Shown here in pieces: positions 17,406 through 25,483 of a DNA stretch of 64,000 nt (within the stretch, counting starts at the first letter, position 1; the number at the start of each line of letters is the position of its first letter). The position numbers and the translations under genes are program-made. The stretch is from Flavobacteriaceae bacterium UBA5534. GTDB lineage: Bacteria; Bacteroidota; Bacteroidia; Flavobacteriales; Flavobacteriaceae. The notes under the pieces are model-generated. The model had not been told where the DNA came from and did no database searches. It saw nothing but the letters and a program-made list of their open reading frames with translations. Where the stretch lies: contig DINS01000035.1 of the NCBI GenBank assembly GCA_002426015.1, positions 109,676-173,675 on the forward strand, read 5' to 3'.

Positions 17406-18446
17406 TCATTTCCTGTATAAAGGAAAAAAAGTATCATTAGTATTTGGTGTTTCTTCTGTTATATTGGAAAGCTGGTTATAAATGTTCTTGTTAACTATTT
17501 TTCTACCTGTATAAAATATTGCTACATCATTTGGAAAAAATGTTTTCTTGAAATTATAAATTCCATCATTACTTCCATAGCCACCACCTAAAATATAGTG
17601 CTTGAACCCATTGGTATAAGCCCAATTAATTAACTTATCTTTTAGTAAATCGTTGGGGCGTAACTTAAAATAATCTGATCGCGTACCTCCTAAAAAGGAA
17701 TACATATTTGATTTTGATAATAACACTAATTCTGATGCTATAGGTGTTGATTCTTTATACGCAATTGCTATTGCACAATTATCTTTAAGAGAGCCAATGA
17801 AAGATTCAATTTTTTGTTTTGAAAAATAATATTCTTTAGAAGCATTTGCTCTATCCATAGTTTCAATGTAGATATTATAAAAATGTTCGAATATAATAGG
17901 AGTTATATTTCTATAATAAATGTCAATTCTTAAACCATGTTTAATAGCTTTATTTACATTTTTTCTAACTTTTCTATCATAATTTTCCCATTGAGTATTT
18001 GGCTCTAAAAGATTTCCTTTTATATTTAATAATGTTGGATTACAAGTGCCAGAATAATATAAATGATTGTTACCTAAATTGAATCGAATAAATTCTGAAA
18101 CAATATTATTTTGGGCATACCATTCATCAACTTTGCTCCAAAATTGTTTTATGCTTGTATCAGTGACAGTGTCATTAAATAATGGACCACTATAACCATA
18201 AGTTGATATTACATCATAATATTTTGTAGTGTCATGATACTCAATTTCACGAAGATGAAATGGCATTATGATCATGTGGTTAGAACCATCGCTAAATAAA
18301 AAAGAGTAGGTGTTTTTTAATCCTAAAGAAAAAGTATCAATAAATTCAGCTCTGTAATAAGGTATTTTCTCTTTAATGGAGTTATATACTTCATTATAAA
18401 GATGAACATCATTAGTATTGCTTAAATCTAAAATTTTTAATTGCAT
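17406..18446 (-). CDS. FemAB/GNAT-like transferase in polysaccharide locus
   Basis: The 346-residue protein has the two-lobe GNAT arrangement of FemAB-like and CelD-like enzymes. Segments such as YDRKVRKNVNKAIKHGLRID (the RKNxxKA pattern), CAIAIAYKESTPIASELVL and DLLKDKLINWAYTNGFKHYI support this, followed by a glycine-rich LGGGYGSNDGIYNFKKTF. Such enzymes transfer amino acids from aminoacyl-tRNA or acyl groups to surface polymers. The gene ends the five-gene block starting at 21950 and abuts the next gene with no gap. The substrate is unknown. Its DNA is visibly AT-rich. Confidence 0.72.
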   Translation of the reverse strand: MQLKILDLSNTNDVHLYNEVYNSIKEKIPYYRAEFIDTFSLGLKNTYSFLFSDGSNHMIIMPFHLREIEYHDTTKYYDVISTYGYSGPLFNDTVTDTSIKQFWSKVDEWYAQNNIVSEFIRFNLGNNHLYYSGTCNPTLLNIKGNLLEPNTQWENYDRKVRKNVNKAIKHGLRIDIYYRNITPIIFEHFYNIYIETMDRANASKEYYFSKQKIESFIGSLKDNCAIAIAYKESTPIASELVLLSKSNMYSFLGGTRSDYFKLRPNDLLKDKLINWAYTNGFKHYILGGGYGSNDGIYNFKKTFFPNDVAIFYTGRKIVNKNIYNQLSNITEETPNTNDTFFPLYRK

Positions 18447-19376
18447 CTAACCGTTGTTTAATACGAGTTTGAAATTTTTAACCATATTTATTAAATCAGC
18501 TTCTTTGCAGTCTTGGTGAACAGGGAGATTTATTATGTGTTTTGATGTATATCTGGCCGATTCATAGGTCGAATTTTCCAACTGATTTATCATTGTATGG
18601 TATAAGCTAACAAATCCAAACCCTCTATTATTCATTTCAAAATAGACATTGTCTCTATTATCATCATGAATCAAAAGAGGCAAAGTTTGTGGGCACACAC
18701 CTTCTTTTAATTCAGGGTATAGGATAGTTATTTTATCAGTATTTTTTAATAGCTCAATTAAGAGCCTATAGTTAGCTATTCTTTTGTTGTAAATGTATTT
18801 GAGATCATATTCAAAAACATTGATGTTGCTCAAGGATAAAGTGTCTCCATTTATTTTGAGGTTACTTATTTTATTGTCAACCATTAAGCCTCCTGTATCT
18901 AATGGTAAGATTTTATGAAGTGCAAATAAATTATAAGCAGCTTTTCTACCGCAAATCCCACCTATTAAATCGGTAAGCATTGCATGAGCTGAATCCTCCA
19001 CATAAAATACACTATTTTGGTCCAGCCAATTTACAATTTCATTGTAGTTTGGGTCAGGAAATCCAAAATAGTGAACCAATAAAACTATAGGATTGTTATT
19101 TATTTTGATTGTGCTTTTGAAGTCTTCAAAATCAATTTGTAAATGCCTGTCCAATCCATAAAAAGCAAATGGGATATCGTTTTCATCAACTGGGTCAAAG
19201 ATACCACTTCCTTCGTTTTTTGACCAACCAATATATGCAGGTAAAATGACTTTAGCATCAGGGTTTTGCTTTAAAAAAGCAGTAATTATTGCACTCCATG
19301 CATCTCTAGCTTTATTGAAATGGCTATAGTGCCTAATATATGATGGAGTAGTTGCTTGTTTTTCGATTATTGACAT
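18447..19376 (-). CDS. divergent DegT-type PLP-dependent enzyme
   Basis: This is a short (309 residues) DegT/DnrJ/EryC1/StrS-like protein. The aspartate that contacts PLP is in FYVEDSAHAML, and the presumed Schiff-base lysine is in LFALHKILPLDTGGLM, about residue 175. The N-terminal RHYSHFNKARDAWSAIITAF replaces the usual aminotransferase start. Family members aminate keto sugars, but the short length and divergence leave the reaction open. Its start codon and stop codon abut the neighbours without gaps. A close relative in fold, also divergent, is encoded next to it. Confidence 0.7.
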   Translation of the reverse strand: MSIIEKQATTPSYIRHYSHFNKARDAWSAIITAFLKQNPDAKVILPAYIGWSKNEGSGIFDPVDENDIPFAFYGLDRHLQIDFEDFKSTIKINNNPIVLLVHYFGFPDPNYNEIVNWLDQNSVFYVEDSAHAMLTDLIGGICGRKAAYNLFALHKILPLDTGGLMVDNKISNLKINGDTLSLSNINVFEYDLKYIYNKRIANYRLLIELLKNTDKITILYPELKEGVCPQTLPLLIHDDNRDNVYFEMNNRGFGFVSLYHTMINQLENSTYESARYTSKHIINLPVHQDCKEADLINMVKNFKLVLNNG

Positions 19377-20462
19377 TTAATTTTGTTTTTTATAAATCCA
19401 GTTATTTATAGTTTCTGCCAGGAATGCCATGTCGTCAATTGTATATCTAAAATCTACATGGATATTGTAAAAATATTTCCATTCCAAATCTAAATTATTA
19501 GAAGGCCATAAGTTTGCTGGAAAAATATTTTGTTTGATAAGATATGTTTTAAAATCTGTAAAATCTTCTAAATTATTGAACAATAACAACAACCCAAAAG
19601 ATGTAAAGCCATTTCGTCTTATGACTTTAAAAGTTTTTGTTTCCTGAAGTTTATTGTAAAGAAAGTCAAGGTTTATTTGTTTTATTTCATTGGGATCAAA
19701 AAACATATATTTATTGATGTCATCAATAACTTTGCTTTTAGGTAAAACATAACTGTTAGATTCTGTAATACAATTTTCTCCTTTAGCTAAATATGCAAGA
19801 TGTTTTTTTGCCGAATCAGTTACATTGGTTTTTATGAAATTTCGTTTACTTGAAAGTGAAGCTTTTAAGTATTCATAGGCTTTTTCCATGGCGACATCTT
19901 GGCCATTTTCATAAAAAGCAATTTTTTTGAGTTTTGGCCTCCATGTAATGGCGCCAAGTGGTATAGGATATGCTTTACGAATGGAGGCTATACAGTAATC
20001 TGCCTTACTGTGGATGCACTGTTTGCTCAACCAACCATGAGAATGGTCTTCAATAACAATAGCTCTTGTTTTTGGGTTATCTGAATAATTATAATCATAT
20101 AATCCCCAATAATTGTTAAGTATTATAATATCGTTGACGGAAGTAAAATTTTCGAAATTAAAACCACTGTCTGGTTCAAAGGGGTTGATCTCATAGAACT
20201 TTATGATTTCAAAATTTTTTGTGATACTGTTTTTTACATTATGGCAATAATAATTAGGCAGCCAAATAGTACGAATGGATTTAGTTGAGGTTATTTCCTC
20301 TAAAAGGGCATATATTGCATTTCTACCTGAATAGTAATGGGTTACATGATGGGTAAAATGTACTTTATGATTAGAAAGCACCTCAAATTCTTTATCTTCT
20401 TTTTTGAGTTTATAAAAACTTGAGCCTATATTTTTATCCAATTTGAGCATGTTTAAATGCAT
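19377..20462 (-). CDS. second divergent DegT-like PLP enzyme
   Basis: The 361-residue protein keeps fold-type I landmarks: HYYSGRNAIYALLEEI at the cofactor phosphate region, IWLPNYYCHNV, the aspartate in VIEDHSHGWL, and a lysine in CIASIRKAYPIPLGAI in the position expected for the Schiff base. The unusual EDHSHG and SIRKAYPIP sequences set it apart from ordinary sugar aminotransferases. Its start overlaps the end of the aldo/keto reductase gene by 29 bases, suggesting translational coupling. The function may be amino transfer, or another PLP reaction on an aminoacyl or sugar precursor. Confidence 0.68.
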   Translation of the reverse strand: MHLNMLKLDKNIGSSFYKLKKEDKEFEVLSNHKVHFTHHVTHYYSGRNAIYALLEEITSTKSIRTIWLPNYYCHNVKNSITKNFEIIKFYEINPFEPDSGFNFENFTSVNDIIILNNYWGLYDYNYSDNPKTRAIVIEDHSHGWLSKQCIHSKADYCIASIRKAYPIPLGAITWRPKLKKIAFYENGQDVAMEKAYEYLKASLSSKRNFIKTNVTDSAKKHLAYLAKGENCITESNSYVLPKSKVIDDINKYMFFDPNEIKQINLDFLYNKLQETKTFKVIRRNGFTSFGLLLLFNNLEDFTDFKTYLIKQNIFPANLWPSNNLDLEWKYFYNIHVDFRYTIDDMAFLAETINNWIYKKQN

Positions 20463-21186
20463 TTAACTGCTTTACAGAATTAATTCCAACAATTGTTGAT
20501 AGTACACTTTTGTGTTTGTTAATGAAATTTAGACAATCTGCTACCGTTTCGTTTATATTTTTAGATTCTTGCAGCAATTTACCAGCAAAAAATGGTCTAA
20601 TAGCAATAAAAGGGATGTCATTTGCAAATCCTGAATATTCGACTTCCTCTTTATTGAGATATGAAATAATGCCATCGACTTGCTCTAGCTTTACAACTTC
20701 ATTGGCAAAATTAACAGAATATGGAAAACTAAAAACACTCTTAATTTTTCCTTTTTGTTTTAGATTTAAAAGACAATAATCTATAGCACTATTTTGCTGT
20801 TCTAAAGTTAATAACCTATCTCTATCATTGATTGGTTTAGAGCGAACTAACCATTGAAGAACATCAATCTGTTCAATTTTCATTTTTTTTAATTCTAAAT
20901 CTATTTTTTTTTCTAAGGTTTCAGATGAAAATGAAGATTCTTCAAAATGAGGTGATGACAACTTAACTATGTGCTTAATATTTTTTTTACAAGTTGTTTG
21001 GTTAAGTGCCTCGGTATATAGGTTGTAAGAACTGTACTCATACGATGAATGATGGGAGTGTACACCTATATCATAAGCCTTTTCAATGATTTTTATTACT
21101 TCAGGAATACTCAATGATTTATCAAAAAATCGCATCGTGCCCAATGTAACTTTACCTAGTCCATATACTGTATTTATTTGATCCAC
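20434..21186 (-). CDS. aldo/keto-reductase-fold protein with altered catalytic residues
   Basis: The 250-residue protein begins with GLGKVTLGTMRF and has the AKR barrel segments IIEKAYDIGVHSHHSSYEYS, IKHIVKLSSPHFEES, IEQIDVLQWLVRSKP and the C-terminal VLSTIVGINSVKQLNAF. In the usual Asp-Tyr-Lys-His tetrad the Tyr (SSYEY) and Lys (IVKLS) are present, but the Asp position aligns with His and the His position with Leu. It may therefore not be a standard carbonyl reductase. It is shorter than typical AKRs (about 300). It overlaps the downstream PLP gene by 29 bases and the upstream dioxygenase gene by 13. Confidence 0.75.
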   Translation of the reverse strand: MDQINTVYGLGKVTLGTMRFFDKSLSIPEVIKIIEKAYDIGVHSHHSSYEYSSYNLYTEALNQTTCKKNIKHIVKLSSPHFEESSFSSETLEKKIDLELKKMKIEQIDVLQWLVRSKPINDRDRLLTLEQQNSAIDYCLLNLKQKGKIKSVFSFPYSVNFANEVVKLEQVDGIISYLNKEEVEYSGFANDIPFIAIRPFFAGKLLQESKNINETVADCLNFINKHKSVLSTIVGINSVKQLNAFKHAQIG

Positions 21187-21950
21187 TTAAAGCCAGTTTT
21201 CCAGATAAAACGATCATTGGTTTTTGCAACGTCATAGGAGTTACGACCATGAAGTACCAGTTCGTCCCACCAAAGAACTGCTTCTCCTGGGTTAAGGGTT
21301 ACGCCTTCAATCATGTGAGAATGTGCAACATAAGTCTGTAGGAAATCAAAGAACTCTTTATTGAGCGCTTTGTTTTCTTCGGTTTCATCTTTATCAATAC
21401 AATAATAATTAAAGTTAAAATGAATTTGCCCACTTTCTTTTATGTCTATGATCTTTTCAGTGCGTTCTTCGTTTGCTTTTTTATAGCGCACTTTGGTAGT
21501 AGTCAACTTTTGTAAAAGTTCAGGTGCATTTTCTGTCATGTAATTGACCAAAACATTGGCATCTATAAAAGTTGTTGATCCGCCTTTGATAGCTTTGTTT
21601 ACACAATAGAAAAGCATTACGTCAGCTGGGTCTGACACATAAGATTCGTCAGTATGCAACGGTTGTGCATTTTTGCTGTGCCTATAAGCAGCCATGTCTG
21701 GGATGTCAGCATCATATCTTATCTCTGACCATCTTTCAAATGTTTTTATGCCTCCTTTGGTAAAGTCTTCAGCGTCATATGTAGCTTCACCAAGTTGGTC
21801 AACAAAAGTATCATAAAACGTTCTTAAATCACCTAAATACCATTCTGGTATTACCTTGATTACTTTGTACTTTTTTAAAGCGTCCTTTACTATTGAGGCT
21901 GCTTGTACAGGATCGTTTGTTCTTAATTTAATATCTGTTATAAAGTCCAT
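21174..21950 (-). CDS. TauD/TfdA-like Fe(II)/2-oxoglutarate dioxygenase
   Basis: The 258-residue protein has the HxD metal motif in QPLHTDESYV (H99, D101), the distal His in DELVLHGRNSY (H234) and the 2-oxoglutarate Arg in NDRFIWKTGF (R247). This is the full facial triad of the TauD family. It likely hydroxylates or oxidises a small metabolite or sugar/amino acid precursor. It is the first gene of the tight five-gene block and begins 5 bases after the sugar transferase stop region. No signal peptide. The substrate is unknown. Confidence 0.85.
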   Translation of the reverse strand: MDFITDIKLRTNDPVQAASIVKDALKKYKVIKVIPEWYLGDLRTFYDTFVDQLGEATYDAEDFTKGGIKTFERWSEIRYDADIPDMAAYRHSKNAQPLHTDESYVSDPADVMLFYCVNKAIKGGSTTFIDANVLVNYMTENAPELLQKLTTTKVRYKKANEERTEKIIDIKESGQIHFNFNYYCIDKDETEENKALNKEFFDFLQTYVAHSHMIEGVTLNPGEAVLWWDELVLHGRNSYDVAKTNDRFIWKTGFKWIK

Positions 21951-21955
21951 GCTTT

Positions 21956-22564
21956 CTAATTTTTACCGTTGAATTTTTCACCTATAATTTCACCTTCTTT
22001 ACTAATATTTTTTGCTCTTATGGTATTTAGGAAAGTGAGATAAAGTATTTTAATGTCTAATAATAGATTTAGATGGTTAACGTACCAAATATCAAACTCA
22101 ATTTTCTCGTTGTAAGTCAATACATTTCTTCCGTTTACCTGTGCCCATCCTGTGATTCCAGGTCTGACATCATGTCGCTTTTTTTGATGGTCGTTATATA
22201 TTTTTAAATATTCTGATAAAAAAGGACGAGGGCCAACCAAACTCATGTCTCCTTTCAGTACATTTAAAAGTTGTGGAAGCTCATCTAAAGAGGTTTTTCT
22301 GACAAAGGTGCCAACTTTGGTTATCCGTTTTTCGTCAGGTAATAAATCACCATTTTTGTCTTTTTTTTCGTTCATTGTCCTGAACTTTATAACATTAAAA
22401 ACCTTTTGATCTTTGCCACCTCTTGTTTGGACAAAAAATGGTTTTCCATTATTTGCAAAAGCTAGAAAAATAGTGATCGCCAAAAATATTGGGGACAAAA
22501 CAATTAATAGCACAAATGCAAATAAAAAATCAAACAGGGGCTTTAAAATTTTTTTATATAACAT
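21956..22564 (-). CDS. undecaprenyl-phosphate sugar-1-phosphate transferase (PglC/WcaJ type)
   Basis: The 202-residue single-helix enzyme starts an oligosaccharide on the lipid carrier. It has one N-terminal membrane helix (FDFLFAFVLLIVLSPIFLAI), then VIKFRTMN, the core SLDELPQLLNVLKGDMSLVG with PRP, and PGITGWAQVNGRN. It is a paralogue of the sugar transferase at 24854-25483. Its start overlaps the glycosyltransferase upstream by 11 bases. The specific sugar is not evident. Confidence 0.93.
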   Translation of the reverse strand: MLYKKILKPLFDFLFAFVLLIVLSPIFLAITIFLAFANNGKPFFVQTRGGKDQKVFNVIKFRTMNEKKDKNGDLLPDEKRITKVGTFVRKTSLDELPQLLNVLKGDMSLVGPRPFLSEYLKIYNDHQKKRHDVRPGITGWAQVNGRNVLTYNEKIEFDIWYVNHLNLLLDIKILYLTFLNTIRAKNISKEGEIIGEKFNGKN

Positions 22565-23714
22565 TTTGGTTTTCCGTGTCTTGATAGACCTTCAATAGTT
22601 CATTCCAAATATAATCATGTTGGTAGTTTTGCACAATTATTTCTCTTGAATTCGATGACATTCTTAAAAGTTCTGATGAATGGAGTTTTAAATACATCAT
22701 TGAATCAATCAATGCCTCGGTATTTTTAGGAGGGATTATTAAACCGTTTATGTTTTGTTGAATAATTTCATTGCATCCATTAATATCTGTGACTATAGAA
22801 GGTAATCCCATGGCGCCTGCCTGCATTACTGCATTAGGAAAACCTTCTCGATAACTTGGGAAAAGTAAAATTTTTGAAATTGCTAAATATGGTCTAATAT
22901 CTTTTTTAAAACCTACAGCAATAATGTTTTTATTTTGAGCTATGATGGTTTCGGTTTGCTCTAGTAGTGGATCTAGATGGTCTTCTCTACTGCCTAATAA
23001 GATTAATTTACAATTTTTCTCGATTTTTGAAACATGCTCGAAAGCCTGTATGAGTTCATTAATGCCTTTATCTTTGACCAATCTGCCAACAAAAACAAAC
23101 ACAAAATCTTCATCTTTTAATTGAAGCTCATTTTTTAGTTCTGTTTTTTCTTGATCTGTAATTGTATTGGGATTAAAATACTCAATATTTATACCGTTAG
23201 AGCTTCCTTTGCCTATAACTTGGAGTTTTTCTGATTTAGCAAATTTTTCTTTTAAAATAATCTCACATAATCCATGTGAATTTGGTAGTACCTTTGTTGC
23301 AAGTCTGTAAGTCCATTTTTCAACAAGATTTAGTAGTATTCGTTTGGGTCCAGTGCTAACCAAAAGAGGCAATCCAGCTACAGTGTGAAACCTATGTTCT
23401 ACGCCAGCTAAATAGGAAGCCAGCATTCCAACAATTCCTGCTTTTGGTGTGTGAGTATGTACAATAAAGGGTTTCTCTTGTTTTAGGAATTTATATAATT
23501 TATAGGTCGATAGAATATCTTTAATTGGAGAAATAGTCCTTGTCATTTCAATAACCTCTGTTCGAATACCTTCATCCCTATGAAGGTCATTGTGTTCATT
23601 TCCAGAACTTGCAACACCAATGATTTCATAATATTGGTTCATAAACTTTAATTGCCCTTTCAATAATACTTTTAGAGCTACAGGAACAGTTGTAATACGT
23701 ATGATTTTTTTCAT
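22554..23714 (-). CDS. glycosyltransferase family 4
   Basis: The 386-residue protein has a GT-B fold with the GT4 signature in the C-terminal domain (VFVFVGRLVKDKGINELIQA and FPSYREGFPNAVMQAGAMGL, including the EGFPN motif). It is closely related to the GT4 at 25484-26629: both start MKKIIRITTVP and share KGQLKFM, PFIVHTHTPKAG and VIGKGSSNGI. It would transfer one sugar to the lipid-linked intermediate. Confidence 0.93.
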   Translation of the reverse strand: MKKIIRITTVPVALKVLLKGQLKFMNQYYEIIGVASSGNEHNDLHRDEGIRTEVIEMTRTISPIKDILSTYKLYKFLKQEKPFIVHTHTPKAGIVGMLASYLAGVEHRFHTVAGLPLLVSTGPKRILLNLVEKWTYRLATKVLPNSHGLCEIILKEKFAKSEKLQVIGKGSSNGINIEYFNPNTITDQEKTELKNELQLKDEDFVFVFVGRLVKDKGINELIQAFEHVSKIEKNCKLILLGSREDHLDPLLEQTETIIAQNKNIIAVGFKKDIRPYLAISKILLFPSYREGFPNAVMQAGAMGLPSIVTDINGCNEIIQQNINGLIIPPKNTEALIDSMMYLKLHSSELLRMSSNSREIIVQNYQHDYIWNELLKVYQDTENQNVI

Positions 23715-23837
23715 AAATCGAATCTTAACGATTTGCGCAATAGATTTTTGACGACTAAAAAAGGCATAATATTAAATGAATTGTTTTTTTGCGAGCTAGT
23801 AAACTTTCTAGCTAATTCAAGTAAAGATATACTTCAA
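23715..23837. other. intergenic spacer in the polysaccharide locus
   Basis: The gap is 123 bases and AT-rich. A weak inverted repeat (AGCTAG / CTAGCT at 23794-23799 and 23808-23813) is the only structure seen. It separates the two duplicated glycosyltransferase/sugar-transferase modules and may hold a promoter or a remnant of the duplication. Confidence 0.35.
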
Positions 23838-24857
23838 TCAATTTATTTTTATCATTCTATCACATTTGGAAAACATAATTCCACTTTTATAATTATCAAA
23901 TTTAGAAACCTCTCTATTGTTATTTATCCACTCTATATATATAGAAGCCATGTTAATTCCTGCTTCATGTGAAAACGGATAACCTCCACCAAATCTCGGA
24001 TTTAACTCTAAAACGTATAGTTTGCCATTAGATTCGAATAAATCACAATCTAAACAGCCCACATGCTTTAATTCTTCAGAAATTTTTTTCCCAATTTTCT
24101 CGAATTTTGAGTCAATCACCGAAATCGCTCTGTCTGTTTCGCCATAACGCATGCTTAACTTCTCTCTAGCATAGGTGCCAATATAATTGCCTTCAAGGTC
24201 ATTTAGAATGTCCATTCCATATTCTTTCCCAATTATCTTTTCTTGAATTAATAGAGGGTTGGCAATATCCTCTTTATCTGATAGGATATTGCTCGTGTTT
24301 TTCAGTTTAAAGTATAAGTACTTGTAAATTAATTCCAGCTCCTCAATGTTTTCGGCATAATTAATATTCATTGAAGCGCTACCCCAACGGTCCTTAATGA
24401 CGAGTGGAAATGTTAAGTTTTTTTTTCTTATTTCTGATTCGGCTGATTCTAGATTAATGCATGTCTTTGGAGTATTAAGTCCAATACCTTCTAAAAAATG
24501 AAACGTTTTTAGTTTATCATATGCTAAATCTATAATAGTTTCATTGGAAATGATAATTTTTGCTCCAGTTTGCATTTTAATCTCATCTTTATGTTTTGAA
24601 AGAATAGGTAATTCAAAATCATTTAAAGAAATTACTGCGTTTATGTTGTATGCCTTTATCAGCTCTGTAATAGTTGGGATGTAATTGATGTCATGCACAT
24701 TTGGAACCACAAGAGCCACATCGGCATCTATCATTGCTGGAGCATAAATATCTACATCAGAAGCAAATATTTTACCGCAACCATTTAATGCCTCTTTAAA
24801 ATAATTAATTAAATAATTACGACGTCCTACGCATGTGAATAATATGTTTGTTGTCAT
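23838..24857 (-). CDS. ATP-grasp enzyme (carbamoyl-phosphate-synthase-like fold)
   Basis: The 339-residue protein has an N-terminal Rossmann-like preATP-grasp domain (ILFTCVGRRNYLINYFKEAL) and an ATP-grasp core. ATP-binding landmarks are FPLVIKDRWGSASMNI (Lys that binds the phosphates), PLLIQEKIIGKEYGMDI and YVLELNPRFGGGYPFSH (metal-binding Glu and Asn). These enzymes form carboxylate-amine or carboxylate-thiol bonds with acyl-phosphate intermediates, often linking an amino acid to a sugar acid. It overlaps the downstream side of the sugar transferase by 4 bases. The substrate is unknown. Confidence 0.88.
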   Translation of the reverse strand: MTTNILFTCVGRRNYLINYFKEALNGCGKIFASDVDIYAPAMIDADVALVVPNVHDINYIPTITELIKAYNINAVISLNDFELPILSKHKDEIKMQTGAKIIISNETIIDLAYDKLKTFHFLEGIGLNTPKTCINLESAESEIRKKNLTFPLVIKDRWGSASMNINYAENIEELELIYKYLYFKLKNTSNILSDKEDIANPLLIQEKIIGKEYGMDILNDLEGNYIGTYAREKLSMRYGETDRAISVIDSKFEKIGKKISEELKHVGCLDCDLFESNGKLYVLELNPRFGGGYPFSHEAGINMASIYIEWINNNREVSKFDNYKSGIMFSKCDRMIKIN

Positions 24858-25483
24858 CTGTTTTCGTTTTCTGCATAGGTACCCATAAAATCTGGAACAA
24901 TATCGTTGTCAATATTGTATACGCCATCTTTCTTTAATACCTTATAAAAAGTTAAAAATAGAATTTTTAAATCTAAAAAGAAGGATAAATGATGCACATA
25001 CCATACATCATATTCAAATTTTTGCTCCCAACTTATAGCATTACGGCCATTTACTTGAGCCCATCCTGTTATTCCTGGTTTGCATAAATGACGTTGTCTC
25101 TGAAAATCATTATACCTTGGCAAGTATCTTATTAATAAAGGTCTTGGCCCAATTAAACTCATATCGCCTTTAATGACATTAATAAGTTGTGGGATTTCAT
25201 CCAATGAATGTTTTCTTATAAACAAACCTGTTTTTGTAAGTCGTTGTGATGGAGGGAGTAACTCGTTGTTAGCATCAATGCGATCATTCATTGTTTTAAA
25301 TTTAATGATTTTAAAAGGTATCTCATTTTTTCCTGGTCGCTCTTGATAAAAGAAAGCTTTTCCATCGTTCTTAATCAACAATATTATCCAAACGACCAAA
25401 AACACAGGAAACAGTACAACAAAGCCAATTGAAGCTAACATCAAGTCTATAACACGTTTTAAAAATAAGCTGTATATCTTCAT
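24854..25483 (-). CDS. undecaprenyl-phosphate sugar-1-phosphate transferase (PglC/WcaJ type)
   Basis: The 209-residue protein has one N-terminal helix (VIDLMLASIGFVVLFPVFLV), IIKFKTMN, HSLDEIPQLINVIKGDMSLI and the family's GPRP, and PGITGWAQVNGRNA. It is paralogous to the gene at 21956-22564 and lies beside its own GT4 paralogue. The two may start different glycans or be alternative versions. The last coding bases overlap the ATP-grasp gene start. Confidence 0.93.
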   Translation of the reverse strand: MKIYSLFLKRVIDLMLASIGFVVLFPVFLVVWIILLIKNDGKAFFYQERPGKNEIPFKIIKFKTMNDRIDANNELLPPSQRLTKTGLFIRKHSLDEIPQLINVIKGDMSLIGPRPLLIRYLPRYNDFQRQRHLCKPGITGWAQVNGRNAISWEQKFEYDVWYVHHLSFFLDLKILFLTFYKVLKKDGVYNIDNDIVPDFMGTYAENENR

